A DNA stretch of 64,000 nt from contig NZ_JAQITA010000011.1 in NCBI RefSeq assembly GCF_028618575.1, positions 23,006-87,005 on the forward strand, read 5' to 3'. The stretch is from Bartonella sp. ML70XJBT.G (lineage in GTDB: Bacteria; Pseudomonadota; Alphaproteobacteria; Rhizobiales; Rhizobiaceae). The notes under the pieces were generated by a model. The model ran no database searches. It was not told the DNA's origin and saw only the letters and a program-made list of their open reading frames with translations. The position numbers were made by a program, and so were the translations under genes. Positions within the stretch are counted from its first letter, which is position 1; every line of letters begins with the position of its first letter. Below are positions 36,951 through 46,469 of this stretch, in pieces.

Positions 36951-37622
36951 TTAGTTGACCACTTCTGGATCTGTTCTATATTCACTAACAATAAAGCCGA
37001 GAGGATTTATCAAACGGTTTTGTACAGAGATGGGGGCGTTGATATATTCAAAGGTGAGTGTTGCAACCCAGTGGCTGATGAATTCTTTATTGGTTTCATC
37101 GTCTCGTATTGTTCTGTAATAACGGACCTGTGCGACGTCCTGATTGATGAAGGAGATTGATTTTATCGTTATTGTGACACTTGCGTGTTTGTAGAGGATT
37201 TGTGGACTTTGGGGGTTTTTTGCTCCATACCAGCTGGCAAATCTTTCTTGCTCTTCTGGAGAAGAAAGCAAGGAGACGGTTTGGAAGTTGTGTTGTACCT
37301 CCTCAGACTCAAAACCTTCACGAGAGCGGACGTATTTTGCTGCAAAGTAGCGAGTGATCGCTTCATCAACGTTGGTGGGGGCTTCTTTTAAGGCTTCCAC
37401 AACCTCTGTGATACCGGTTGAATTGTCGACACGGATGACAAAGGGCTCAACAGTTTTAAGGGGGGTGAGGGTGATGACCGCAAGCGAAGAGATGACCGCG
37501 ACAATCACAGCTATGGCGGCGATAGCGAGGGAGGCGCGGGTGATGCGGCGTGAGGTGAGGATGCGGTCTTGATCAAACAATCGCGCATCTGCAATATATT
37601 GTTCTATGTCTTGTTCTTTCAT
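36951..37622 (-). CDS. vbhB8: VbhB8, inner membrane assembly factor
   Basis: This 223-residue bitopic VirB8 has one membrane helix near 30-55 and [12 protein letters not shown], ending [15 protein letters not shown]. Its ATG overlaps the vbhB7 stop (ATGA). Confidence 0.93.
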   Translation of the reverse strand: MKEQDIEQYIADARLFDQDRILTSRRITRASLAIAAIAVIVAVISSLAVITLTPLKTVEPFVIRVDNSTGITEVVEALKEAPTNVDEAITRYFAAKYVRSREGFESEEVQHNFQTVSLLSSPEEQERFASWYGAKNPQSPQILYKHASVTITIKSISFINQDVAQVRYYRTIRDDETNKEFISHWVATLTFEYINAPISVQNRLINPLGFIVSEYRTDPEVVN

Positions 37623-37906
37623 GCTTTTTGCCCGCAGTCTTTGTAGGATTCCATTTCTTCATCGGTGAGTTTTTGGCTGAGAAGCGTTTCGAGTTTGCCC
37701 TCTTTCACAGATGATAGGATATTGTTGCTGATGATGATGGGGGTGGAGGAGGGATTTTTCCCTTCCCAATTCCACATCGATTTGTTGAGTGGACGTTTAG
37801 AATATCCATCGCATTTTGGAAGTGACTTCAGAGTGTTTGATGAAGACATACAACCATTTAAGAGGATAAGCGATAAAATGACCCCAATTTTTTTAAATTC
37901 CCGCAT
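37619..37906 (-). CDS. vbhB7: VbhB7, lipoprotein
   Basis: This 95-residue lipoprotein has a LNGC lipobox at about residue 19 and the [19 protein letters not shown] element equivalent to [19 protein letters not shown] in VirB7. It stabilises VbhB9. Confidence 0.88.
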   Translation of the reverse strand: MREFKKIGVILSLILLNGCMSSSNTLKSLPKCDGYSKRPLNKSMWNWEGKNPSSTPIIISNNILSSVKEGKLETLLSQKLTDEEMESYKDCGQKA

Positions 37907-37914
37907 TTTTGAAC

Positions 37915-38841
37915 TTAGTGCCCCCGTATTTTATTGAAGAGTTTTTGTAGACCATGCAAAGCAGCTCTAGCAGCGCGACCACTTAGTTCAGCAGTTTTTT
38001 TCGCTACTGGCCCTGAACCTGTAAGGGAGGCTCCTCCAGAGGCTAAACCCGATGCTATGTCAGGTAGTCTGAGGAAAAGGAAAATACCACCAATGCCAAC
38101 AACCAAGAATTGAATTAAAGTAGCGATGATATCGTCAACACCTTTTGAAAAAATGTTCATTGAAATTTTAACGTATAAGCCACCAAGTAAAACAACTAAA
38201 ACATATAAAATGATGAAGTTTGCTGTTTGGTTTAGCCATGCTTCTGTGAAACGCCTTGTGGATGAAAACATATAAAGGCTTATGAAGAGTGGTCCTATTG
38301 ATAGGACAAGAAATGATCCCAGTTTAGCAAATAGTGAAACGGTAAAACCGATTGTACAAAAAAAGGCAGAAATAATTAAGCAGATAATACCAACAAACCA
38401 TGTCGCAATAAACTTCCCCATTTGAGTCAGCCCTGTGTACTGGTTTGCGGCGTCCAAAACCTGTCCTCCAGCTTGGCCCATCATATTATCCCATACATTT
38501 CGATCCGAGTGTGCTGCACCTTGTGTGACATTTGCAATGGCATTCGGTAGATCATGAAAAAATATACCACTGACCCACTCATTATAAAGAGTAGCGTTTG
38601 TGGCGAGTGCAACAATGATGCCCAGTTTGAAAGTTGTCACTATAAATTCCCACAGTGGCATGGAAGAACGCCCATAGATGACATTGTAACCCATAAATAT
38701 AATGTAGAGTGTACAAGATAGCTTAAGCGGAGCACTTAAGCTTGATGAAAGATTATTAATGATTTTACCCATTGTCTCTGTAAGGGGCTCCATCAACATA
38801 TCATCTATATCAGTAAATACGCCTTTGGTTACTATTGCCAT
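37915..38841 (-). CDS. vbhB6: VbhB6, polytopic channel protein
   Basis: This 308-residue protein has five or six hydrophobic segments over residues 30-270 and the VirB6/TrbL pattern ([18 protein letters not shown]). Its 5' third is duplicated as a fragment at 32485-32735. It is preceded by three EexN-like genes. Confidence 0.92.
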   Translation of the reverse strand: MAIVTKGVFTDIDDMLMEPLTETMGKIINNLSSSLSAPLKLSCTLYIIFMGYNVIYGRSSMPLWEFIVTTFKLGIIVALATNATLYNEWVSGIFFHDLPNAIANVTQGAAHSDRNVWDNMMGQAGGQVLDAANQYTGLTQMGKFIATWFVGIICLIISAFFCTIGFTVSLFAKLGSFLVLSIGPLFISLYMFSSTRRFTEAWLNQTANFIILYVLVVLLGGLYVKISMNIFSKGVDDIIATLIQFLVVGIGGIFLFLRLPDIASGLASGGASLTGSGPVAKKTAELSGRAARAALHGLQKLFNKIRGH

Positions 38842-38867
38842 TTAGATGCTCCGCTCTTCATTGTGTC

Positions 38868-39272
38868 TTAATGGTTATTTTGTTGTTCTTCTGCCGCGCG
38901 CTCTTTTGCTCTTCGTTCTTCCTCAGCACGTAGCTTTGCTTTCTGTTCAGCTATTACTTTTTGATTCTCTTCTCTCATTTTTTCTATATCGGCCCTCATT
39001 TGAGCTTTCAATTTTTCCGTTGATTTGCGATTTTCTTCGTCAATTTTACGACTTCTTTCTGCTGCTTTTGCCTGACGTTCCTTATCAAGTTCTAAAAATG
39101 CTAACCGCATGTTTTCACAATTTTTTGAAGTTCCTGCGAATCCACATCTAGCGTCCCACTCTAAGCGTAATTTTTCATCTTTTTTAAATTCTGCGACACT
39201 ATAGGTTTTTTCACATCCAGCAGCGATGAGTCCTGTGCAAAGCAACAGTGCTGTGAGAATTGTTTTGTTCAT
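38868..39272 (-). CDS. EexN-like lipoprotein in the Vbh operon
   Basis: This 134-residue protein has the AAGC lipobox, EKTYSVAEFKKDEK and CGFAGTSKNCENMRLA, then a long Lys/Glu/Arg-rich helix ending EEQQNNH. In plasmid pKM101 the entry-exclusion gene eex sits between the virB5 and virB6 homologues, as here. That position and the GCE/SV/NC pattern support an exclusion-type role. Confidence 0.8.
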   Translation of the reverse strand: MNKTILTALLLCTGLIAAGCEKTYSVAEFKKDEKLRLEWDARCGFAGTSKNCENMRLAFLELDKERQAKAAERSRKIDEENRKSTEKLKAQMRADIEKMREENQKVIAEQKAKLRAEEERRAKERAAEEQQNNH

Positions 39273-39282
39273 AAATATTTCC

Positions 39283-39390
39283 CCTTCGTTTTTTCAGTTT
39301 TTAAAGTGTGAGCACAATTTTTAAATTATGCTCTGTGTTTTAGGTTTTTGTAACCCGTGATGACAAATCTAGGGCACAGACAAAATGTTG
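39283..39390 (-). repeat. Intergenic repeat between EexN-like genes, copy 3
   Basis: About 100 bases matching 33163-33280 and 33553-33660. It lies upstream of the lipoprotein gene at 38868 and confirms that 32.5-33.8 kb is a duplicate of this part of the Vbh operon. Confidence 0.65.
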
Positions 39391-39413
39391 CCATAAATAT
39401 TTCAGTCTACAAT

Positions 39414-39764
39414 TCAATTGCTGTCCTGTTTCTGTTCAGCTTGTTTTTTTGCTTCTTGTTCAGCTTCACTTTTTTCACTTTGAGCACGCATTTCGGCTTT
39501 AAATTTTTCCATAGCATCACGAAGCTCTTCGTTGTGTTTACTAATTCTCTCTGCAGCTTTTTCCCGACGTTCTTTGTCAAGTTCAAGTGCTGCTAATCTC
39601 AGGTTTTCACAATTTTTTGAGGTTCCTGTGAATCCACATCTTGCGCCCCATTCTTCCATCAATTTTTGATCTTTTTTAAATTCTGCAACGCTATAGGTTT
39701 TTTCGCAACCAGCAGTGATAATTCCAGTAAAAAGCAATAGTGCTGTGAGAATGACTTTGTTCAT
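39414..39764 (-). CDS. EexN-like lipoprotein in the Vbh operon
   Basis: This 116-residue protein has ITAGC, EKTYSVAEFKKDQ, and CGFTGTSKNCENLRLA followed by a charged helix ending EQKQDSN. The N-terminal 35 residues are almost identical to the gene at 32771. It lies 2 bases from the next lipoprotein gene. Confidence 0.8.
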   Translation of the reverse strand: MNKVILTALLLFTGIITAGCEKTYSVAEFKKDQKLMEEWGARCGFTGTSKNCENLRLAALELDKERREKAAERISKHNEELRDAMEKFKAEMRAQSEKSEAEQEAKKQAEQKQDSN

Positions 39765-39766
39765 GA

Positions 39767-40039
39767 TTAATGATTGTTCTCTTGTTTTTCAGATTTTTGC
39801 TGATTATCATTTGTAGAGCCAAAACTGCCCCATTTTTTACGAGTTTCAAGTTCAGCTTGCTCTGCGTTTTTACAATTTTTTGATTTGAGATCCCCTGAAG
39901 TCAAACATTTCACTAATACTTCTTCCATCAGTTTTTTGTCTTTTTTTAACTCTTCTACACTGTAGGTTTTTTCACACCCAGTGGCGATAAATCCTGTACA
40001 AAGCAGCAATGTGGTGATGATGATTTTGTTCATATTCAA
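39767..40039 (-). CDS. EexN-like lipoprotein in the Vbh operon, short type
   Basis: This 90-residue protein has IATGC, EKTYSVEELKKDK, and a core with two extra-spaced cysteines (KCLTSGDLKSKNCKNAEQAE). It lacks the long helix. The NCKNAEQAE form is shared with plus-strand genes at 52895 and 53686. It lies between vbhB5 and the other lipoproteins. Confidence 0.78.
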   Translation of the reverse strand: MNMNKIIITTLLLCTGFIATGCEKTYSVEELKKDKKLMEEVLVKCLTSGDLKSKNCKNAEQAELETRKKWGSFGSTNDNQQKSEKQENNH

Positions 40040-40056
40040 GCCCCTCTTTTTTACTT

Positions 40057-40791
40057 TTATTGACCACGGAGTTGTTTTGCCAAAGCTTTGTATCGTGCTT
40101 TAAATTCTTCCATTTCACGTTTTTCTGCAGCTTTTTCTTCCGCTTGTTGGATCATTGCCGCGGCTTGCATTTGGAGGACTTTTGTTTGAAGGTCTGCTTG
40201 TATTGCTGCTAATTGTGCTTGAATGCCTTGAATTTCCCCAGCGTCTTTTGTATTGCCAAGTTTGTCAAGAAGTTTGTTAATGTTTTTTTGTGTTTCACTG
40301 GCTTCTTCATAAACATCTTGGCCTTTTGCCGCTTGCCCTACCATGCGCTGTTGTGCTTTTTTCACTTCCTCTGCGTAAAAAGCATCCACTGCCTCTTTTG
40401 ACCCTGCGCCCCCCGCGGGCTCTTTGTATAAGAGTTCTTCTTGCCATTTTTGCGCGTTTTTGCTGCCACCACCGCCGCCGCCGCCGCTACCACCACCGCT
40501 GCCCATCGATTGTTGAAAATGGTTAAAATCAGAAGGCAGGGCGCCATTGCTCCCCTGCTTGTTGAACAGGTCTTTCAATGCCGATATATCAGGCTTGACA
40601 TTTAAGGATTTATAGAGCTCTTTCATTTGATCAAGTTGATCTTGTAATTTTTTAAACTGTTCTTTTAATTGATTCAATTGCCCTATGTTTTGCTGCAGTA
40701 TTTGCCAATCAAAGGGACCACCGCCAAGTGCATTTGCTTGAGATGCAAAAGAAATTGTGCAGAAGGCTGTTGCATATAAAAGTTTTTTCAT
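40057..40791 (-). CDS. vbhB5: VbhB5, minor pilin-like protein
   Basis: I start at 40791 (MKKLLYATAF), where the ATG overlaps the vbhB4 stop (ATGA), giving 244 residues. A signal peptide ends SQANA, followed by FDWQILQQNIGQLNQL, a Gly-rich stretch, and a long helical C-terminus. This is a conventional VirB5 size, unlike the 158-residue VirB-side protein, so the two differ at the surface-exposed tip. Confidence 0.88.
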   Translation of the reverse strand: MKKLLYATAFCTISFASQANALGGGPFDWQILQQNIGQLNQLKEQFKKLQDQLDQMKELYKSLNVKPDISALKDLFNKQGSNGALPSDFNHFQQSMGSGGGSGGGGGGGSKNAQKWQEELLYKEPAGGAGSKEAVDAFYAEEVKKAQQRMVGQAAKGQDVYEEASETQKNINKLLDKLGNTKDAGEIQGIQAQLAAIQADLQTKVLQMQAAAMIQQAEEKAAEKREMEEFKARYKALAKQLRGQ

Positions 40792-43148
40792 TGTTTTGAC
40801 CTTTCTTGAAAAAGAGGAAGCCATTTTTCTGGAGATTCACCAACTTCATCCATGATGGTTTCTAAAAGTTCAATGTTTTTGGTGGTGCCGCTGAGGATGG
40901 CTATTTCATCATCAAAGCCACGTAAATTCAGCTCTGCGACAACAGAACTTTGCCCCTGTTTGATGAGAAAACGCCGTGACTCACGGCTTAATTCTGTTTG
41001 TATCAGGTTGAATTCTCTTTCGGATAATTTAAAACCCTCTATATAATCTGCGTGATTTCCCTTTTGGTTGGGAAAATAAATCTGGGTTGGGCATTGCTCT
41101 ATAATGGTGTGGGCAATTGTTGAATTGAGCGCATCTTTTGGCGATTGTGTGGCAAACAACATCAAGCCATTCTGTTTTCGAATGGTCTTCAGCCTATCTT
41201 GCGCAAAGGCTTTAAAGGAATCATCCTCTAGGGCTTTCCAAAACTCATCAATGACAATGATAATACGACGCCCGTCAATCAGAGACAGAATTCTATGAAA
41301 GAGATACATCATTAACGGGGGGCGAATTTCGTCATTGTCCAAAAAGTCGGTCATATCATAACCAATAAATTTTGCCTCAATGCCAATGTCATCATCAGGA
41401 TTGTCAAATACCCAGCCCAAGGCATTGCCCTTGCACCATCGCTCTAAACGCCCTGCTATGCCTTCTCTGTGCGTGGTGTCAAAAAACATTTGCAGAGCAG
41501 AAATTGTGCGTTGTTCTTTGGGAAGCAAGGCAAGTTGATCTACAGCTGCAGCAATGTCTTGTCTTTCGGATTCACTAATCTTTTGCCCCTCTGCAGAAAC
41601 AAGTTTGGTAATCCATTGCCGCAAAAAGACTCTGTCTGCTGGATTGTTATAGTCTAAGCCTTTTAACGGCGCTATCCCTGTCGGCTTGCCGTTTTTCAAA
41701 GGCATATAGGTGCCGCCACCCGCTCTGACAAAAAGCTCTGCTCCACGGTCTTTATCAAAAAAGACCATATGGGGATCATGCTTTTGCAGTTGTGCAAGAA
41801 GAAAGTTCACAATGACGGTTTTCCCCGAACCAGAGGGACCGCAGACAAAGGTATTGCCTAAATCGCCAAAGTGAAAATTAAAATAAAAGGGTGAGCCAGC
41901 AGAGGTTTTCATCAATGCTACCGCTGGTCCCCATACATTGCCATCTATTTTGCCAACCGGAAAGGAATGAAAAGGAGAAAGAGCTGCATAATTGCGGCTG
42001 GTAATGGCACCAGAGCGAATACGATAGGCATAATTTCCAGGCAATTGTGCCCACCACGCCGCCGCAAGACCAAGATCTTCCCGCGCAATCACAGCGCCGC
42101 CATCGGTGAGACGAGAGCGAGCTTTGGCAAGATTATCTGCTAATTCTTGGGTGCTATCAGCAAAAACAGCTAAGGATAAATGATGCTCGCCTAAAACAAA
42201 ACGGTTGGATTCAAGATCATCTAGTGCATCATCCAATTCCATAATTTGTGAGCCGGCGCGATCTCCTGCATTGACCATTTGATTTTGCTTGCGTCCCATA
42301 ATCTGTTTGGCAATGTTTTTGCTTTTAAAGACAAAGGATTGGGTAAAAATAAATTCAAAGGGTAGGGTGAGAAGACCATCTGTCATGCCTGCTCTGGTCT
42401 TTGCTGGATATTCTTTCCAACCAAACATACCGGCAAATCTTTGCCCTGCCTCATAGCGTATTTCTATCACTTCTTTACCGAAAATGAGGCGGTCTGAATA
42501 GACAGAGGAGGCTATCGTTCCCCATGTTAGAGGCACACGTTCACGACGACCTCCTACCAATTGGTGAATAAATTCACTTTGCTGTGAATAAATATTGCCT
42601 TCATGTTCATAAAGGCTCAGCCTTTTTGCACCATAGCGCTCTAAATTTTGAACAATATCCGTGGTAACATCTTCAAGCTTGCGAATGGATTCTTCATCAA
42701 CTTCCGTTTTTTCCGCTTTTGCTTTGCCTAAACGTTTGAAAAATTCCGCTAATTTATCCGCTTTATCGACATGGGGATTCCACAAAATGGAAAGATAAAG
42801 ATCATTCCGATAAAGTTCTTGAGAAACCATCCGTTCACGGTATTTGTCATCTAACTGTTTGGCAAATGCTGATCTAAAAGTACCATCCGGATAAACCGTC
42901 TCACGCTTTCTGATAATATGGCTATAAATGGCAATACGTTCATCAGCGATATTCTTAAACAAGTTGTTTAACTGTTCATGAAGTACATTGAGATCAATAA
43001 TATCGGCTGTCTCAAAGTTAATTCCTTCAAGTTTCACAACCATCATGAGCGCGCGTGAATCCAGTGCGATCACATGCTTGTTGACATGACGCACATAAGG
43101 AATAATGGATTCCGGTTGTTTTTCACGCTTGCGCTCTAGTGTTTTCAT
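40788..43148 (-). CDS. vbhB4: VbhB4, secretion ATPase
   Basis: This 786-residue VirB4-family ATPase has GPSGSGKT at about 437-444 and IIIVIDEFWKAL with LFATQSPKDAL. It is co-linear and highly similar to VirB4 at 22265, showing common ancestry of the two loci. It overlaps vbhB3 and vbhB5 by four bases each. Confidence 0.96.
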   Translation of the reverse strand: MKTLERKREKQPESIIPYVRHVNKHVIALDSRALMMVVKLEGINFETADIIDLNVLHEQLNNLFKNIADERIAIYSHIIRKRETVYPDGTFRSAFAKQLDDKYRERMVSQELYRNDLYLSILWNPHVDKADKLAEFFKRLGKAKAEKTEVDEESIRKLEDVTTDIVQNLERYGAKRLSLYEHEGNIYSQQSEFIHQLVGGRRERVPLTWGTIASSVYSDRLIFGKEVIEIRYEAGQRFAGMFGWKEYPAKTRAGMTDGLLTLPFEFIFTQSFVFKSKNIAKQIMGRKQNQMVNAGDRAGSQIMELDDALDDLESNRFVLGEHHLSLAVFADSTQELADNLAKARSRLTDGGAVIAREDLGLAAAWWAQLPGNYAYRIRSGAITSRNYAALSPFHSFPVGKIDGNVWGPAVALMKTSAGSPFYFNFHFGDLGNTFVCGPSGSGKTVIVNFLLAQLQKHDPHMVFFDKDRGAELFVRAGGGTYMPLKNGKPTGIAPLKGLDYNNPADRVFLRQWITKLVSAEGQKISESERQDIAAAVDQLALLPKEQRTISALQMFFDTTHREGIAGRLERWCKGNALGWVFDNPDDDIGIEAKFIGYDMTDFLDNDEIRPPLMMYLFHRILSLIDGRRIIIVIDEFWKALEDDSFKAFAQDRLKTIRKQNGLMLFATQSPKDALNSTIAHTIIEQCPTQIYFPNQKGNHADYIEGFKLSEREFNLIQTELSRESRRFLIKQGQSSVVAELNLRGFDDEIAILSGTTKNIELLETIMDEVGESPEKWLPLFQERSKQ

Positions 43149-43471
43149 TTCAATTCCTCATAATTACGAATTAATCGTAATGGAGAAAGACTTCCCCCAC
43201 CCCATAGACTAGAATTTCTGGCAAAGAGGTGCGTCTTTTGCCATGTCAGGAGGATACGAAATTTATTATGGTCGTGTTTGAGAATTTCCTTAAAGATAAA
43301 GTGTGTCGTAACACCAAAGGTTATAAGGAAAAAATTGCCCGTCATAATAAACAATATCATTGTTCCCATGGCATTTAACCCCATAGCTTCCACCGTTACA
43401 CCTGCAATCATTGCAGGACGGGTGCAAGCGAGAAACAACGTATCTTCCGTTAGCTTATCGCGCTCTTTCAT
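43145..43471 (-). CDS. vbhB3: VbhB3, inner membrane protein
   Basis: This 108-residue protein has the FLACTRPAMIAGVT signature and a hydrophobic segment following. It is coupled to vbhB4 by an ATGA overlap. Confidence 0.93.
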   Translation of the reverse strand: MKERDKLTEDTLFLACTRPAMIAGVTVEAMGLNAMGTMILFIMTGNFFLITFGVTTHFIFKEILKHDHNKFRILLTWQKTHLFARNSSLWGGGSLSPLRLIRNYEELK

Positions 43472-43499
43472 GATTTTTGAAAATGCTAAAGTCAGTTAC

Positions 43500-43847
43500 T
43501 TAATTGGAAAGCATCGATACGATTTGAGACGCACCCATAACAATGCCGATACCAACACAAACAAAAAATGCTTTGCGCATTTCAACATAACCAGCAATCC
43601 AGGCAAGCCCAACACCAGCAACGGCAATGGTGGCTATCGATTTTGCAATGGCTCCTGTTAAAGCTTCAACGATTTTTTTAAGAGCATCGTCGATTTTTCC
43701 AAAGCCTTCTGCAAATGCTGGATCGCTGAGTGCTATAAAGGCAATGAACAACATCAGTATTGTCGTTAACCATTTCTTTTGGGCGTTTGAAAAGGCGAAT
43801 TTGGATAAAGCACGACTATTTGTAGAATAATTGCTTGTTTTCAGCAT
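43500..43847 (-). CDS. vbhB2: VbhB2, major pilin
   Basis: This 115-residue prepilin has a long signal sequence ending DPAFAEG, then two hydrophobic helices around a short loop (GYVEMRKA). The mature part resembles VirB2 at 24959. It is the first gene of the Vbh operon, without a virB1 gene. Confidence 0.92.
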   Translation of the reverse strand: MLKTSNYSTNSRALSKFAFSNAQKKWLTTILMLFIAFIALSDPAFAEGFGKIDDALKKIVEALTGAIAKSIATIAVAGVGLAWIAGYVEMRKAFFVCVGIGIVMGASQIVSMLSN

Positions 43848-43995
43848 GGAAATGTCCCCGCGTATTAATAGAATAAAAATTGCTTAATATTAACTAAATG
43901 TAATGTATAACGGAAATAAATTAAAAATGCTACTGTTTCATTTACAGTATTTTCTTTTTTTTAGTAATATAAACAATTATTTTATAATATTCAAA

Positions 43996-44730
43996 ATGAT
44001 ACTTTTTAAAAAACCTTTTCGATCATCATTTAAATATCTGATTTTTATTTATATTATTCTTGCGGCTGTTTTTTATTTTCGTGAAAACTCTGAAGATGTT
44101 ATGGAAAATCCTGTTGTGCAAAAAATAAAAAAGACCGTGGAAAAACAGTTTCAAGAACCAGATTTAACAGTACGGGATCATGATCATGATCATAAACAAG
44201 AAATGCCTTTATCGTTAGAATCATTATCAACAGAATTTTATGAAGAAAATGTCCCCGTTTATTCTGGTGCTATACAGGTGACAAGCGGTATTACTTTTAA
44301 AATGATCACGCCTATGGATGAGGGGTGGAGAAAAAGAATCGTGCGCAATATCCGATTATATGGTGTTGAAACATGTGAAACGCGGCAATTTGCCTCACGC
44401 CATGGTATTAAGTGGCCCTGTGGGGCTTTTGTCACAGCATGGCTCGTGGCAAAAACAATCGATAAAAATATTACTTGTCGGCAAACGCGTGTTCTTCAAC
44501 AAGTTCATTATGCACAATGTTTTGTTGATGGGGTTGATTTGGCGCGCTTGGGGCTTGCAGAAGGCATGATGGTGTTGACAAAAGATCAGCAGCATTTTCC
44601 CTCACCAGCAGATTATAAAAACCTACAATTTGCTGCGCAAAAAGCACAAGTGGGATTATGGTCTAGCGAATTTGACCAGCCAGAAGAGTGGAGAAGAGAC
44701 CATGGCAGCTATAATCCTATTGATCCTTAA
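43996..44730 (+). CDS. Membrane-anchored staphylococcal-nuclease-like protein, Vbh side
   Basis: The ATG at 43996 (MILFKKPFRS) gives 244 residues, close to the 247 of the paralogue at 25634. One membrane segment lies at about 14-32. The SNase-like domain reads IRLYGVETCE, CGAFVTAWL, CFVDGVDLARLGLAEGM, QVGLWSSEF and WRRDHGSYNP. Arg and Glu equivalents of SNase Arg35 and Glu43 are kept, unlike in the VirB-side copy, while the Asp40 equivalent is Glu. It is divergent from vbhB2. A possible role is periplasmic DNA processing or a structural function; neither is shown. Confidence 0.72.
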   Translation: MILFKKPFRSSFKYLIFIYIILAAVFYFRENSEDVMENPVVQKIKKTVEKQFQEPDLTVRDHDHDHKQEMPLSLESLSTEFYEENVPVYSGAIQVTSGITFKMITPMDEGWRKRIVRNIRLYGVETCETRQFASRHGIKWPCGAFVTAWLVAKTIDKNITCRQTRVLQQVHYAQCFVDGVDLARLGLAEGMMVLTKDQQHFPSPADYKNLQFAAQKAQVGLWSSEFDQPEEWRRDHGSYNPIDP

Positions 44731-44766
44731 AGATTTTAAAACAAACTGAGAAGGAAGAGAGATAGT

Positions 44767-44799
44767 AGCACGGTTAAGTCGTTTTCCGTTAACCGTGCT
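44767..44799. terminator. Strong hairpin between convergent genes
   Basis: AGCACGGTTAA (44767-44777) pairs perfectly with TTAACCGTGCT (44789-44799). It lies between the ends of the nuclease-like gene and the membrane protein gene and could terminate both. No long T run follows. Confidence 0.6.
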
Positions 44800-44834
44800 G
44801 TGTGTGAGTGCTGTTGAGGGTGTGTTGCGTCAAT

Positions 44835-45224
44835 TTAATCAGAGAGCAACAGACGAATATCTGGTGGTGCAAAACGAAATAAAAGCATGTCATAAAACCA
44901 ACTGAGAGCTACAGCACTACAAGTGAGGATTATCAATATAATTGTTATGATTATGAAAGGTACTCTAAGTTCTACGGTTCTAGGTCCCAGAATTTCTAAC
45001 CAGTATGTCAGAATATCCGCAATGAGCATAACAAAGCTTATTCCTGCTATGATTCCTAATATGCGTTTAACCCATCCACGAATAGTATAGAGAAAAAGGA
45101 AAATGGAGTAGATCCGTACCTTATGTCTTTTCCAGTGGATGCGGCGTAAGATCTCTCGTTCTGGTTCTGAATTTATTTCTTCTACTTCTTCTTCAATTTC
45201 TTGACGCGTGATCAAATCTTCCAT
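44835..45224 (-). CDS. Hypothetical membrane protein
   Basis: This 129-residue protein has an acidic N-terminus (EEEVEEINSEPE), a basic segment, and hydrophobic segments at about 55-75 and 88-112. A run of seven G provides a ribosome site just before the ATG. I recognise no family. It converges on the Vbh nuclease-like gene. Confidence 0.6.
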   Translation of the reverse strand: MEDLITRQEIEEEVEEINSEPEREILRRIHWKRHKVRIYSIFLFLYTIRGWVKRILGIIAGISFVMLIADILTYWLEILGPRTVELRVPFIIITIILIILTCSAVALSWFYDMLLFRFAPPDIRLLLSD

Positions 45225-46469
45225 TATCCCCCCCTTGATTTCTCAGTTCATAGGTACAACTTTATTCGTCTCTCACCACATTTTTCATTACATGGCAGAA
45301 ATAAAATATGCAACTGTTACTTTATTACAACTGTAAAAGCCAAAACTGGATGGTGTGAGAGGTTATGTCAAGGGTGAGGGGGGTGGTGAGAGATGCTGCT
45401 GGTTATCATAAAAATCAATGATGGATACCCCTCGTGTTTTTTGCTTTTTCTCATCAGTAGATGACTTCTCATTTGCCGTGCAAAAAGTATAGTATGCTGA
45501 TTTTGCTTCCTTTAAAGAGCCCAAAGAATGGAAGAGTTTGAGTAAAGAACAGAGGAGAGTACTGATCATTTCAATGATCACTCATTGTAGAAAATTACTG
45601 AAAAAGGCAAGGAAACCGATCATTCTTTGCAGTTATAGACCGGTATCATCTCTCATTTTGCTCACCCCCCATATTGCTTACAGCCCTTGTGCTAAAACTC
45701 TTCATAAGGGGCATTTTTGCTGCTTTGTTGTACAATTTTTATCCATAGGTTTACCGCATGCAGGGGGATGGTTTTGATTGATGTTCCATGGGAGAAATTT
45801 GCAATGAGAAAATTTTAGAATATACGGCTCTCTTATTCAAGATGCATGTGAATTATCCCTATAAATCAACGCATTCTTGTATAGAGATAGATTTTTTGAG
45901 AAACATCAAAAACTCTTCTCGCAAAGTTTTTGTGATCTTATCATATTGCCTTGCTATAAAAGAATCTTGGAAAGACTAAATCCAAAATATTAAGTCCTCT
46001 TACTCCAATCTATGGTATTCTTTTCAGCTGAGTGTCATTGTATTGTATACAATAGCCCATCATTTCTCTGCTGTCTGTTCTCTTTGTACTTGTTCATGTG
46101 CTTGAGAGGAGGGGAACTTTTTCTTTTAAAAGGTTTTCTTTTTCAAAGATTTATTGGTTTGTTTGCAAAAGAATAACTTGAATATTTAAGATCAAAAACT
46201 GTATCAAGACAGCGATTCTTAAGAATTGAAGTTTTTATGAGGAAAAGCATTCTTGCAGAATGCTCAGCTTTTAATACGAGGCATGAATTTGCACCGTGCA
46301 ACGATAACTTCATGGGTTTTATTCTTTCTCATGCTCCCTATAGGGAATGAGGCGTTAATACAGGCGAAAAAACAGTGGGAAAGTAGATGACAGAACAACA
46401 CTCTTTCGATAAGGAGTTTTAAAGCAAAAGACAGTTTGATAAATGGCAAAGAGATAAAAGAGGTGCAAC
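45225..46469. other. Gene-poor stretch with a degenerate dispersed repeat
   Basis: No convincing gene is present. The part at about 45640-45880 resembles stretches near 55330-55540, 55950-56220 and 58230-58440 (a Tyr-poor, stop-rich sequence sharing TTTTTATCCATAGG, GGGAGAAATTTGC and TATAAATCAA elements). It may be an old repeat or a decayed gene family. Confidence 0.4.
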
